Shown: positions 12,241 through 21,800 of the stretch, in pieces
How positions within the stretch are numbered: the first letter of the stretch is position 1
Layout of the letters: the number at the start of each line of letters is the position of its first letter
Assembly (NCBI GenBank): GCA_905221605.1
Contig: CAJNDS010000557.1
Span: forward strand, 965,017-1,029,016
Direction of reading: 5' to 3'
Source: Symbiodinium natans
Taxonomy: Eukaryota > Sar > Dinophyceae > Suessiales > Symbiodiniaceae
DNA length: 64,000 nt
The notes under the pieces: generated by a model
The model's database searches: none
Told to the model about the DNA's origin: nothing
The model's input: the letters and a program-made list of their open reading frames with translations, nothing else
Position numbers and translations under genes: made by a program

Positions 12241-12306
12241 GGTGACCCCTAAACCCCTAAACCCCCTAAGCCCCTGAACCCCTAAACCCCTGAACCCCTA
12301 AACCCA
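12241..12306. repeat. Telomere-like CCCCTAAA repeats before a putative exon
   Basis: The C-rich run ends directly at an AG acceptor. Confidence 0.8.
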
Positions 12307-12308
12307 AG

Positions 12309-12375
12309 GATCGGCTTTGCCAGCAGATGCAGGCCGCCAGCGGGGAAGAGCTGGCAGTGCTCTGGGCGACCTTGG
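12309..12375 (+). CDS. Putative exon of unknown gene
   Basis: It reads DRLCQQMQAASGEELAVLWA followed by TLDAW, beginning after AAG/G and directly preceded by C-rich telomere-like repeats. The family is unknown. The 3' end is uncertain. Confidence 0.4.
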
Positions 12376-12388
12376 ATGCTTGGCCAAC

Positions 12389-12684
12389 ACTTGGAGGTTC
12401 AGGGTTTAGGGTTTAGGATTTAGGGGTTAGGTTCTAGGGTTGAGGGTATCGGCTTTCGGGCTCAGGGTTTAGGGTTTAGGCCCCAGTAAGAACTGTAAAC
12501 CCCCCCCCCCCTCCTAGTACTTAAATCCCCCTAGGTCCCCTGAGTAGGTTAACCTTCTAACACCGGTAAGAAATGTACTGATGACCCCCTTGTACTTATA
12601 ACCCCCCCCACCCCAAGGTCCCCTAAGTAGGTTATTAGGTAGACTTAGAATTGGGGTTATATAAGTACCCATTGAACCTCCAAG
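12389..12684. mobile_element. MITE family A copy carrying an internal telomere-like array
   Basis: The left end is ACTTGGAGGTTCAGGGTTT and the right end TTGAACCTCCAAG. Unlike the other copies (108-144 bp) this one is 296 bp, because TTTAGGG-type repeats begin inside the left terminal repeat. Two internal segments resembling GTACTT..AACCCCC..AGGTCCCC..AAGTAGGTTA suggest partial internal duplication. Confidence 0.65.
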
Positions 12685-13109
12685 CAGGAGTGTGACGGAC
12701 TTCGGGGTGCTTTAGGGTATTGAGGGCCTGATGACTTTCGATGACTTGTGGTGCACGGTCTTGAGGTCTTCCGACGGACTTTTTTCGGCCTGTGACCTTT
12801 GGTGCATGGTTTTGAGGTCCCATGTTGCATGTTGTTTTTACTGTTTCTTGTGGTTCAGGTTCTTGTCGTTGGGGTGCAGGGTTTATGGTTCATGGTGTAG
12901 CGGATGCAGCTTGGGGTTCAGGGTTTAACGAAGCCCTCGAGATGCTTGAAGCCTTAAGGGCCTGCAGCAAGCCGAATGCCAAGAGGTGGCGACGACCTTG
13001 CCTTGCCTGCCCCAGCTCGCCTGTGATCCCCATGCGTCGACAGCCGCTGGGCTCGTTAAGGCTGCAATAGGTGGATGCTTCTACAACAAGGATCTTGCAA
13101 AAGTCACAC
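12685..13109. other. Unannotated stretch
   Basis: A frame NEALEMLEALRACSKPNAKR near 12926-12990 looks coding-like, but its splice sites are unclear. It could be an exon upstream of the PUF gene. Confidence 0.25.
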
Positions 13110-13210
13110 GGGGTTTCCAAAATTAGGGGTGCCTTATTGCGGTCCTTATTGTAGGGAGTCCGAAACTTGGGGGCTACTATAGGGGTCCCTAATATTTCGT
13201 AAACCCCCCA
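13110..13210. mobile_element. MITE family B copy
   Basis: The left end GGGTTTCCAAAATTAGGGG pairs with the right end CCCTAATATTTCGTAAACCC. Minus-strand translation gives the WGVYEILGTPI-like peptide that recurs at such repeats. Other copies are at 17778, 41880 and 48814. Confidence 0.7.
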
Positions 13211-13677
13211 TATGAGGCTTATGAGAGGCATGTTTTTGAGGTTGGGATTGCCCAGTCGTCTGGCACACGCTCCCCGGTGCTGAGGTTACTGATGTTGATA
13301 AATCTGCTGTATCATAATCATGAGTATCAACATGCACCTTGTGGACGATGGGCCCCTGTTGTTTTGATGTTTACAGTAAGTGCGCTTCTGCGCTGACTGC
13401 TTCTGCGCTGAGTGATGTGCTATTTTTACTGTGCGAGTGAGGGAGTCCTGACACGAGTCCAGAAGGCAGCAAAAGCCGAACCGACGGCTGCATCTTCTCT
13501 GTCCCTTCGGAGAGACACCCCCAGTCTTAGGTGATCTGTCAGCTCATGGCGCAGCCACTTTTCACCGGCGAGGTGCGGAGCAGGCCAGATATCTCCCAAG
13601 CTGTACCTTTCAAGGATACTGCTTGAGTTAAAGCAGCTCGCCCACTGCAAACTCGGTTGTCATATCAAGTATGGGCC

Positions 13678-13734
13678 CTTACATTGCAAAACGTATACAC
13701 GGGGTATAAGGGGGCCGATTTAAAGGCCCATACT
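13678..13734. mobile_element. Small inverted repeat (possible MITE)
   Basis: AGTATGGGCCCTTA on the left pairs with TAAAGGCCCATACT on the right, 57 bp in total. It is a single copy in this window, so mobility is only inferred. Confidence 0.4.
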
Positions 13735-14577
13735 AAGGGACCATGCAACTACTTGAAGATGAGTTTGTTTGTGTCTGCATTGCGTTGGCAATTTTGGACT
13801 CAAAATCCACGGGGACCCCAGACCACTCAAGACCCGCGAGTGCGTGGATTGCCCGTGCTTGGGGGAAGGAGTTGCTGTTTAACATGAAATCGGGATCCTG
13901 ATGTCTCTAAAGGAGGGGTTAGGGAACGTGGCGCCTCATGTCAAGGAACTGACACGGGTACCGAATTCCCTGTATGACTTACAACTTGCCACAGGCGTCC
14001 CTTCAAGTTCAATCAGGTTTTGTGGCTATTTCGTGTTTCGGTAGCCGCAATGCGCCACAGATTGTAAGACCCCTCAACCCTGCACCGGGGAGCGGGCAAA
14101 GCTGACCAAAAGCTGCGCTGCAACCCCATAACTGCATAACTTCCTTCAAGACCCCTAAGGCCCCTGCTGAGATTCAAGCCCCAAATGTAGGACTGAAGCG
14201 CTGAACCCTGAGTCCCACCCCCCCCTCCCCACCCCCTCACCCCCCACAAAAAATGCCAAAGATCCGAAACCCCACTGCCAGCAGCACACTCCCTTTGGAG
14301 GATGCTCCATCGACTTCGCGGGTCCATTTTCAATCTCGTGAGGGACAAGTATGGGTGCCTCACTCTGATTGGAGGTTGGGGTACTTAGAACCCGAGTGAT
14401 AGCTGTACTTAGGACAGTCCTGTAAAGTAGGTTATAGGTAGACTTATACGTTGGGTGTTACGTAACGTCCAGGTAGGGTTTGCAGCCGCATGTTGCAAGG
14501 TTGGGAGTTTCCGGCTCAAGATTGGGAGCCCGTTGCAAAGCCCCCCCTGCACCCCTCCTGAAGTCGCCCCCGCCAAG
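13735..14577. other. Unannotated stretch upstream of the PUF exons
   Basis: It includes a C-rich low-complexity tract at 14215-14250 and, near 14368-14455, a degraded relative of MITE family A (TTGGAGGTTGGGGTACTT). Any earlier PUF exons in it are not recognisable. Confidence 0.3.
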
Positions 14578-14612
14578 GTGCTGGATCATCCAGCAAGCCC
14601 TGCAGAGAGGAG
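14578..14612 (+). CDS. PUF gene exon (35 nt)
   Basis: It reads CWIIQQALQRGG and contributes the RNA-binding helix of one repeat. The acceptor is AAG/G and the donor GC (GCCGGG). One base is left over, matching the two-base start of the next exon. Confidence 0.6.
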
Positions 14613-16265
14613 GCCGGGCTTAGAAGCCATAGTGGTCTAGGAAGCCAAACCTAACCATGGCACATCTTCGCAGTCCGATGGCGCGGATGACACGGACCTT
14701 ACTCCCCAGGGTCGGGTGAAAGTGATGAAAGCTTGGGGGAAAGCTGCCAGCCCCCTTCGTTTCAGGCCCGGAGATCGTACATGCTCTCGTGACGGAGCTT
14801 CGCGGGCGCGTTCTGAATTGCTCCCGGCACATGTACGGAAACTTCGTGCTGCAAAGGCAGGGCCCGGTTTCCGGAGTTTAGGCGTGTTGCCCCAAAAACC
14901 CCTAAAGGCTCAAATATCGGATGAGAGTGTTGGGGGGCTCGGACCCCCTGAATCACCCACACATCGAACTGGCAGTCGAAGGCACCGCCTGCAAGTTTAT
15001 GTGCGGACGATCGCGCGTTTCGGAGCCCCTCAGTTTCAACTCCTCTGCTCCGCTACCTTCAGCATCCTCAACCTTGTATAAGCCCACGCCTGACCCACTC
15101 AACGCCCTAGAGCCCCCCAGGTGTTTCGAGATGCTGCCCTGCGCAGAAGTGCACTCCATGCTCGGAGAGCTGGCAGACAATGCGGTGGCTGCGTCGTCCC
15201 CCGGACCCGCAAACTCAGTGATGTGTTTCTGTGATTTTTCGGTTTCGAGGGTTTGGGGGTCGAAGATGGCGACGACATGCGACGACGACGCGCCAACCCC
15301 GTCTGACTAAGATGCGAGGATCCCAAAACGACGACAGTTTCGAGGACGGCGAGGACAACGCGCCGTGCACGCCTGCTTGCCAACTGGTGTTGAGAACGCG
15401 AACTGGTGTGAGGGTTGAATATGGAGCTGGGTTGGTGACTTTGTGTTGAGTGCTGCTTACATCATCTTACACCCCGAACTGAGGCTGAACCTCTACTCAG
15501 GGCGTGTACTCCAACGTGTCATGGAGAACTGTGGCCTCGAGGCAGTAGCCCATTCTTAAGACTTCCAGCCTGAGAGCCCTAAGCCTGGACTTCCAGGAGC
15601 TTGTGGTCTGCTCTGAAAGTAGTATGTGCATGGGAAGCTATGCCATGGTCTTCCTTCATGAGCTCACGCATGGTCTGTCTGCTGCTCGAGGACCAGCTGT
15701 TGCGTGGGGGATTTGTGAACTGCACTGCTGAGGTAACCATGAGCACGAGCACATGATGCAGATCCTGGACTCCCTGCTCGAGCCGGAGGCTCTAGGCAGG
15801 CTCGTCACCAGCGCACACGGGCACAACGTGATCCGCTCGATGCTCACCCGCGCCAGCGCCCTTCGCGTGCGGAGCGTGGTGGCGTTCTTCTTGCAGGAGA
15901 ACGACCTCCTAAGCTATGCACGGAATCGGCACGCCAGCTTGGTGCTGGAGAGTTGTCTGGAAGCCTTGTGCCGGCCAGACTTGGCAGAGCCCTTGCAGCC
16001 GGACAGAGCAGCCTTGGTCGAACGAATCCTGGGGAAGGAAGGTGACGACCAGCCGCTCTTTATCAAGGTGGCCTTGGACCGCTTTGGCAACTACGTGTGC
16101 CAGCGGGTGATCTTCATTTCGCAGGGAGCTGAGGCAGAGCGGGTTCTCAGCCTGATCGCCTCCATGGGCAGCAAGCTCCGCCGCACCACCAATGGCCGGC
16201 ATATCCTGGCCACGGCGCGGTCGAAGTTCGGCCAGCTCCCTGCGCCCTGCGCGCCCAAGCCCTGA
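14578..16265 (+). CDS. Pumilio/PUF-family RNA-binding protein gene (C-terminal half, five exons)
   Basis: PUF proteins bind 3' UTRs of mRNAs through about eight three-helix repeats and usually repress translation or stability in the cytoplasm. Five exons are proposed: 14578-14612, 14766-14856, 15121-about 15203, 15501-15533 (or 15541), and 15733 (or 15744)-16265. Repeat cores are readable in order: CWIIQQALQRGG, MYGNFVLQR, RVLQRVMENC, GHNVIRSML, RNRHASLVLESCLEALC, DRFGNYVCQRVI and NGRHILATARSKFGQ. The stop is at 16263-16265. Phases agree across the first three exons. The 15203 junction appears to lack a few residues normally found before RVLQR, so a small exon may be missed. The N-terminal repeat and start codon are not found; unassigned exons at 8.7-12.4 kb may belong here. 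The family assignment is firm; the exact ends are not. Confidence 0.8.
14766..14856 (+). CDS. PUF gene exon
   Basis: It reads PEIVHALVTELRGRVLNCSR and then HMYGNFVLQ. The acceptor is TTCAG/G and the donor GC (GCAGGG). The two bases left over join the G at 15121 to give arginine. Confidence 0.75.
15121..15203 (+). CDS. PUF gene exon
   Basis: It reads CFEMLPCAEVHSMLGELADN and continues AVAA, following the acceptor CCCCCAG/G. The donor is uncertain; a GA donor at 15204 fits the phase of the next exon. Confidence 0.6.
15501..15541 (+). CDS. PUF gene exon
   Basis: It reads RVLQRVMENCGLE, a typical PUF repeat core, after ACTCAG/G. A GC donor is possible after 15533 or after 15541. Confidence 0.65.
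15744..16265 (+). CDS. PUF gene last exon
   Basis: About 173 codons hold three to four repeats and end at TGA. The start could be 15733 instead (acceptor AG/G, matching a previous exon ending at 15533). It is the longest exon of the gene; the last repeat, with NGRHILATARSKFG, is partly degenerate. Confidence 0.8.
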   Translation, partial: HEHMMQILDSLLEPEALGRLVTSAHGHNVIRSMLTRASALRVRSVVAFFLQENDLLSYARNRHASLVLESCLEALCRPDLAEPLQPDRAALVERILGKEGDDQPLFIKVALDRFGNYVCQRVIFISQGAEAERVLSLIASMGSKLRRTTNGRHILATARSKFGQLPAPCAPKP

Positions 16266-17280
16266 AAAATAAGGGCCAGGGCGTAAAAAGCACCCGTGCC
16301 GTAGGAATACGCTGCTGACTCCGGTGAACTTGTCCCGGATGTCCCGGATAGCGGCGGAACCATGCAGAATTCACACTTCATCATTCAAGTTTCAGCTGTT
16401 GTAGCATGCTAGCAGGATGGCTTCTTAGAGGCACCCTCATCTTAGGAGTTCCGTGATGTTCCGTGGGTCAGGAGGACCCATGAATAGACGACTCGAGAAG
16501 GCCTGTTGGAGCCTAGTCTCGCAGGAGACTCGGTTGTTTCGGTTCGCTTCTGACTATCCCCCGCATTTATAGCACATCATTTTCTGCAACACGCCAGAAA
16601 GCCCTTCCCCACCCCTCTGCCGACAGAGGTCTTTGTGCACCGAGCACTTCAGCTTTCCCCCTTGCTTCCCATTCGCACTGCTTTTGATGGACGCCTTGTA
16701 CAGACAGGTGCGTTGACAGACAGAGGCCGCGAGCCATCTTGGCATTTAGAAAATTTAGAACCCAAGCCTGATGGCTTCCTAAACCTTAAGACCTAGGCAA
16801 AACTTCCGAAGGCCTTGAACCCTGAACACCCCCCAAAGCCCCCCCCCTCAACAAGGATTCGAGTAGATGCCGGGAGCTGGCGAACGGACTGTCCCTGTCG
16901 TGGGCTTGGAGCTGGGGCTCTGAAGCTGCAGGTCTGCGATGCCTTCGCCGCCTCGGCCCACGATGCCCCAGCATGGTCTCAGCAGTGGGCCGCTCCTGCC
17001 CCCCCTCTTTAATAAAAGTGAGTTTGTGCGTAGTATTCGGCTGCCCCGGAAGTCCATCGAGCGACTCATGGGCGAGATAACTTGTGCTTGCACTACCCCC
17101 TCCACCCCCGCCCACGGACAGGTTGGCGGCGTTCCGTAGCTTGTAACTTGGAGGTCTATTCTTGCAGTAGCAAGACTTCGTGCTTTTTGCCAGCACTTAG
17201 CTTTCTTTGGCCACTCTCGCACAGTCTTCTGAGTTGTAGATCTATCTGGATGTCCTGGGACCTTTTGCAAAAGATGTGCA
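16266..17280. other. Unannotated stretch after the PUF gene
   Basis: No conserved reading frame is seen. It is intergenic, apart from a C-rich tract near 16830-16850. Confidence 0.4.
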
Positions 17281-17549
17281 TGCCCCAACCCTAAACCCCC
17301 AACCCTAAACCCTAAACCCTAAACCCTAAACCCTAAACCCTAAACCCTAAACCCTAAACCCTGAACCCTGAACCCTGAACCCTGAACCCTAAACCCTAAA
17401 CCCTTGCCAGCACGTGCGCCAGTGTGAAAGTCGAAACCCTAAACCCTAAACCCTAAACCCTAAACCAAAACCCTAAACCCTAAACCCTAAACCCTAAACC
17501 CTAAACCCTAAACCCTGAACCCTGAACCCTGAACCCTAAACCCTAAACA
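17281..17549. repeat. Long telomere-like CCCTAAA array
   Basis: About 30 mostly perfect 7-mers occur with blocks of CCCTGAA variants, interrupted at about 17404-17435 by a unique insert. A short block of CCCTGAA variants appears in both halves, suggesting a duplication of the array. Confidence 0.9.
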
Positions 17550-17777
17550 CAAGGAGAGTCGGCACTCGAAGCCTTTAAGCATCCCCCTCAAGACAAAAGG
17601 ATAGCATGCAATGGCGGCTCAACCAGTGCTTGCCGTGGGCAGCCCACGGGATTTCCCAATTTCAATGCTGGAAGCACCTCTGATAGTGATATGCAGGCCG
17701 GTTTGGTAGGTGAGATGAGAGGTCAAACAAGGCACCAGGGAGCTTGAGACGTGCCAGCTATCAGAGATGTAGAGATG

Positions 17778-17890
17778 TGGGTGTTTCGCAAAATAGGGGG
17801 TACCCCTTAAACATACCCCAAACAGAATATAGAACAGAATCCCCTTGAAGGGAACCCCAAAAAGGGTACCCCTATTTTCGGAAACTCCCA
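17778..17890. mobile_element. MITE family B copy
   Basis: The left end TGGGTGTTTCGCAAAATAGG pairs with the right end CCTATTTTCGGAAACTCCCA. The internal GGTACCCC stretches are also inverted. It is 113 bp long. Confidence 0.8.
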
Positions 17891-18362
17891 TATGTGCATG
17901 GTCAGGCAAGTTTGGAGTGTGGCATGTCCGAACCCCTGCAGCTGTCGGAGCACATGCGTGCCTGCTGCTGCAACTGTAGAGGCCTTCAAGTGGCTGTTCA
18001 GGACGACAGGCGCAATCTTCAAACGGCCATTTGGCTTTTTATATACGTCCCAGCTCGCGCAGCTGAAGTGACAGAGCTGGGTGACTCCCAGCGAGTGCAA
18101 CATTCCCGATGGTGGCGGCACCAGCCGGGCGAAAAGGCTTCGAAAATTGGACATTGTCGCAAGGGCATCAGGCCCTTTGACGTCCCCAGCCATGGACTTT
18201 CTTTCCATGCTGGAGACCGAGAGATCGGGTTTTGTGCACATCCTGCACAACTGTTCTCGTAGGTGTTGCTAAGTTTAATGGCTCCACATCCTTGGTCTGG
18301 AAGGAGCTCATGGATGACTTCCGCCAGGACCCTGCTGAGGGCTCAAGCGCACATGTATTCCA
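17891..18362. other. Unannotated stretch before the BTB gene
   Basis: Open frames on both strands lack a recognisable motif. It may hold the promoter of the gene starting at 18661, but no promoter element can be assigned. Confidence 0.3.
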
Positions 18363-18425
18363 ACTTGGAGGTTCATGGGTACTTGTAAGCCCCTCTGGCT
18401 ATTGGGGGGGGGGGGGGGGGTGGAT
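18363..18425. mobile_element. MITE family A, left half only
   Basis: ACTTGGAGGTTCATGGGTAC is followed by a long poly-G run, without the matching right end. It lies in-frame within a longer open frame upstream of the BTB gene, which argues that the upstream part of that frame is not protein. Confidence 0.6.
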
Positions 18426-18660
18426 TCGCAGGTGGAGTTACCTCCGAAATTCAGGATCGACATGGTCAATGCATCTGGGGCGTCTGAAATTAGTGGCGCC
18501 TGCCGTTCTAGAATCATCGGAAGCCTCACTCACATCTGCCAGCCTGAGCATCAAAACCCAAGAGCGCACTGCAAGAAAACTCGGAAATGCCTCACCGAAA
18601 CCACAAAACCTCAACCGAACCTTAGAATTACCTCCACACATTGTGGGCCGTAGGCAAGTC

Positions 18661-19917
18661 ATGGAAGGCTTTTGGGGATGCAGGAAGCGGAAACGCAGTC
18701 CCTCTGCTGCGGGTCAGGGGTGGCCTGAGCCCGAGACAACCGACAAGCCCAGTGTCGTTCGCCTCAATGTGGGAGGCCGTGAGTACATCACCTCTACGAG
18801 CACGTTGCAGAAAGTCGGAGATAGCATGCTGGCCAGGATGATTCAAAGCAGCATACCCTCTGCCACACAGAATGGCGCTTACTTCATCGACCGTGATCCT
18901 GACCTTTTTGCTTATATTCTGGAGTACCTGCGTGATGGCGCTGTGGAGCTACCGAGCTCTTCAGAGCCACTGCGCCGCCTTGAGAGGGAGGCAAGTTTCT
19001 TCATGCTTCCGGGCTTGGAGAGTCTCGTCCGCTCCAGGCTGCTAGAGGTTTGCCTGGAAGTGAAGATTTTTGCAAAGCCCTTCGGGTGCTCAGACGAAGA
19101 GTGCAAATGCGGAAGCAACAGCCTGGCTCACTTGAACGAGTTCAGCGATGCGGAGATAAATGCAATGGATGCCGAGATCGACGGTTATCTTGACCATCCA
19201 GCCAGGGAGGTCAGGCCGTCTTTTCAGTCGCCTTTTGCTACCATACATGTGGTCATCAAGACACAGCTACCTCGCAATGCATGGGATGCTCAGGTAACGG
19301 TCTCGGGTTGCCCTTCACCAATGACCATGAGCGACCTTTTTTCACCAGCCGTCCTTGACCTTTTAAAGAGGTGTCAGCAATGCTGGGGAACATACGTGGC
19401 AGATGGTTCCCTCAATGATCACCCCAAGTACACCAATCCCAATGGTGCCGTGATGTATTGGAGTAGCGGCAAATGGAAGCTGAATTCAGAAGCCTCCACT
19501 GAAGAACACGTCTACAGTGTGGATGCAGTTGACGACACGCCACCACGCGGTGTGTGGTGTGGCGAAGCTGGATTCAAGTGTATGGTGGATGGAGTGGACT
19601 TCCCTCGACCTCAAGAAGCAAGCATGGCGAAGGCCATGCAGGCAATCAGGAGAGCGTTAGTCGAATGCGAGGGGCTTGGCCTGGTGCATATCGAAGATGT
19701 CCTGAAACCAGTCCCGGACATACTTCGCAAGTTCGTGGAGGAGCCAGAGCTGTCCTACCATGAGCTGCATTTGAAGACCGGTGGATACAATGTCGGTGAC
19801 CATTACGTGAAAAAAGAGCAGCGGCACCATTTCAAGACTTGTGTGAAGTTCGAAATTGCGACCCGGAGTCATTCTGAGTGCAAGCGTCGACGGGCGGATC
19901 AGAGCATCAGAGCATAA
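18661..19917 (+). CDS. BTB/T1-domain (KCTD-like) protein, single exon
   Basis: The 418-codon frame encodes a T1-type BTB domain near residues 32-130. It begins VVRLNVGGREYITSTSTLQ and continues YFIDRDPDLFAYILEYLRDG, then LEREASFFMLPGLE. The VGG and the FxRDPxxFxxILxYLR signature are typical of KCTD and Kv tetramerisation domains, which oligomerise and in KCTDs often recruit cullin 3. No transmembrane segments follow, so it is not a potassium channel. The remaining 290 residues, including CGSNSLAHLNEFSD and WGTYVADGSLNDHPKYTNPN, match nothing I know. The frame is open upstream to 18232, but that part crosses a MITE half and a poly-G tract; I therefore start at the methionine at 18661. The lack of introns among intron-rich neighbours suggests a retrocopy or a naturally intronless gene. 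Confidence 0.8.
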   Translation: MEGFWGCRKRKRSPSAAGQGWPEPETTDKPSVVRLNVGGREYITSTSTLQKVGDSMLARMIQSSIPSATQNGAYFIDRDPDLFAYILEYLRDGAVELPSSSEPLRRLEREASFFMLPGLESLVRSRLLEVCLEVKIFAKPFGCSDEECKCGSNSLAHLNEFSDAEINAMDAEIDGYLDHPAREVRPSFQSPFATIHVVIKTQLPRNAWDAQVTVSGCPSPMTMSDLFSPAVLDLLKRCQQCWGTYVADGSLNDHPKYTNPNGAVMYWSSGKWKLNSEASTEEHVYSVDAVDDTPPRGVWCGEAGFKCMVDGVDFPRPQEASMAKAMQAIRRALVECEGLGLVHIEDVLKPVPDILRKFVEEPELSYHELHLKTGGYNVGDHYVKKEQRHHFKTCVKFEIATRSHSECKRRRADQSIRA

Positions 19918-20200
19918 GCCGCGCATGTGAACTACGATTCGGCGCAGTGCTTTATCTGCCTGATGGATGCTGCTCTTTTGGAAAGAGGGCTTGTTGTTTG
20001 CTTACAGCGTCTTGCAGACGATTTTTGAGTAGAGGCAGCAGCAGGGGAGGACGAAGTCTTGCTTGCTCCGAAACTGTTGGTGCTGACGTTTGTAATGGTA
20101 TCTCTCGCTTGTGAGGGTAAATTCGTGGAAGGCCTGTCTCGTTTTGTGAAGAGCTGTCCTGTTACCCGAGAGTGATCCTGGGCGTGACTCGTGCTGTAAG
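19918..20200. other. Downstream region of the BTB gene
   Basis: No feature is seen. The sequence directly after the stop has no recognisable polyadenylation signal. Confidence 0.4.
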
Positions 20201-20300
20201 TTGGGATCTTCCCCCTTATACTAGCAGTCCTTAATAGGGATTATAGTACCCCTATTATAGTCCCTATTCAGGACTGTTAGAATAAAGGGGAACATCCCAA
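20201..20300. mobile_element. MITE family C, complete copy with 8-bp target duplication
   Basis: TTGGGATCTTCCCCCTTATA on the left is complementary to the right end (AAGGGGAACATCCCAA), and the inverted repeat extends about 45 bp per arm, almost the whole element. The octamer GCTGTAAG lies directly on both sides (20193-20200 and 20301-20308), which is the target duplication expected after insertion. Confidence 0.85.
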
Positions 20301-20416
20301 GCTGTAAGTATCTTGTGGTGGTTGGTATCTCTTGGTTCTTGGTAAGTGTGAGACGAACAGGCTGAGTACTCAGAAACCTTGATTATTCCCTGCGGAGAGG
20401 CCGCTGTGGGTCAGTT

Positions 20417-20495
20417 AGGGTTTAGGGTTTAGGGTTTAGGGTCTAGGGTTTAGGATTTAGGGTTTAGGGGGGTTTAGGGAGGTTTAGGGTTTAGG
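20417..20495. repeat. Telomere-like TTTAGGG array
   Basis: This is a G-rich run. It is followed at 20720-20798 by a C-rich run, which ends just before the exon at 20802. Confidence 0.85.
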
Positions 20496-20801
20496 CAAAA
20501 GGGTTGCCGGCTTAAGACTCTTCAGTCTGTGCGTAAGCAAGGGTCTAGGTGTTTAGGGTTTAGGGAACCCAGCCTCGACATGAACCGTTTCTGCATCTGG
20601 GCAATGGCAGGTGGCAAGAAAATGCTAAGGTCGACACCCCCAGTAGGGATGATGGAATTAGGTACCTGATCAGATGCAAAAGGTACCGGATAATGAGCTC
20701 ATCTTTTTCTTTGCTACCCTTTTAAACCCCAAACCCGAAACCCTAAACCCTAAACCCTAAACCCAAAAAACACGAAACCCTAAACCCTAAACCCTAAAAA
20801 G

Positions 20802-20901
20802 GGTACCGAGCTCCCTTATGCCTTACGAAGAGCCAGTGGCACAGGACTGGGAGCCTGCGGTCGACGCCTTGAATGAGGCCGCAGCTTGGAGCCAGAGACC
20901 A
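20802..20901 (+). CDS. Putative exon of unknown gene
   Basis: It reads MPYEEPVAQDWEPAVDALNE and then AAAWSQRP. It is sandwiched between a C-rich CCCTAAA run (before) and a G-rich TTTAGGG run (after, 20905-20965). The acceptor is AAAAAG/G; the donor is unclear. The product is unknown. Confidence 0.45.
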
Positions 20902-21001
20902 GGGTTGAGGGTTGAGGGTTGAGGGTTTAGGGTTTAGGGTTAGGGTTTAGGGTTTAGGGTTAAGGGTCTTTCTGATGCTGCGACCAGTGTTGTGCGTTCA
21001 A

Positions 21002-21127
21002 GTCCTACTGCCCACTTACACGATTGAAGAGCACTTAGTCATGCTTAGGAACCTCCACTACGATATGTTGCGAGATGATCATCTTGTCCTCATGTTTGAG
21101 ACTGTGCCTGTTGATTGGCTTGCTAGA
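21002..21127 (+). CDS. Putative exon of unknown gene
   Basis: It reads LLPTYTIEEHLVMLRNLHYD and MLRDDHLVLMFETVPVDWLA. The hydrophobic and charged spacing is very protein-like, and a GT donor follows. The family is not recognised. It may belong with the exons at 20802 and 21397. Confidence 0.45.
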
Positions 21128-21396
21128 GTATGGGGATCCAGTCAGAGCACTGGGAGCCTGTGCTAGGGCAGTTTCTGGCAGCACCCACGGGAGTCCGGAT
21201 GCAAAAAACGGGGTTTATGAAGTTGTCATCGTGCCAGCTGACGCACAGAGTCTGGGTTAACAGAAGGGTTTAGGGTTTAGGGTTCCCGAACAAAAAGGTC
21301 CACACCCGCATTCCTTAGACCTATACCCCCTAAATCCTAGACCCAAAGCAAAAAAACCCTCTATCCTAAGCCCCCCCAGAAAGAAAGCACCCAAAG

Positions 21397-21471
21397 GGCC
21401 GGCGCTGCTTCTTGCAAGTCTCCCAAAGGAGCAACTTTTGGGTCAATTGCTCAAAGCCTGGCTTGCAAAAG
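21397..21471 (+). CDS. Putative exon of unknown gene
   Basis: It reads PALLLASLPKEQLLGQLLKA and then WLAK, after an AG/G acceptor preceded by C-rich degenerate repeats and followed by G-rich ones. The helical pattern is leucine-rich. Confidence 0.45.
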
Positions 21472-21648
21472 GGTTAAGGGTTTCGGGTTGAGGAAGCAGG
21501 TGTGCAAGCAGTAGGCATGTCAGAATTGAAACTTTGCAGCCCTTCCTCAGTGACTGCTGTGTGACTTCTTCTGTCCCTGAACCCTAAACCCTAAACCCTA
21601 AACCCTACACCCTAAACCGTAAACCCTAAACCCAAAACCCAAACAGAC

Positions 21649-21768
21649 CATGGTGTGGGCCTGTAGGGATGCTGCAGCAGTTTTTTCCTTGCTTCGTGGC
21701 ATGCACCAAGTCCGGTTTCAAAACCAGGTTGAGAAAGCCGGGCCATGCCCAGAGTCCGTTGCAAAAAA
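21649..21768 (+). CDS. Possible exon between telomere-like arrays
   Basis: An open stretch reads RDAAAVFSLLRGMHQVRFQN, again with C-rich repeats before (21570-21640) and G-rich repeats after (21771-21800). It lacks the usual AG/G acceptor. Confidence 0.25.
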
Positions 21769-21800
21769 GGGTTTAGGGTTTAGGGTTTAGGGTTTAGGGC

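Noticed and set aside
17281-17549. Chromosome end (true telomere)
   Set aside because: The arrays are short, contain variants, occur in both orientations, and are surrounded by exons and unique sequence on both sides.
18232-18660. N-terminal extension of the BTB protein to 18232
   Set aside because: The frame crosses a MITE family A half and a long poly-G tract and has no conserved residues, so I start the protein at 18661.
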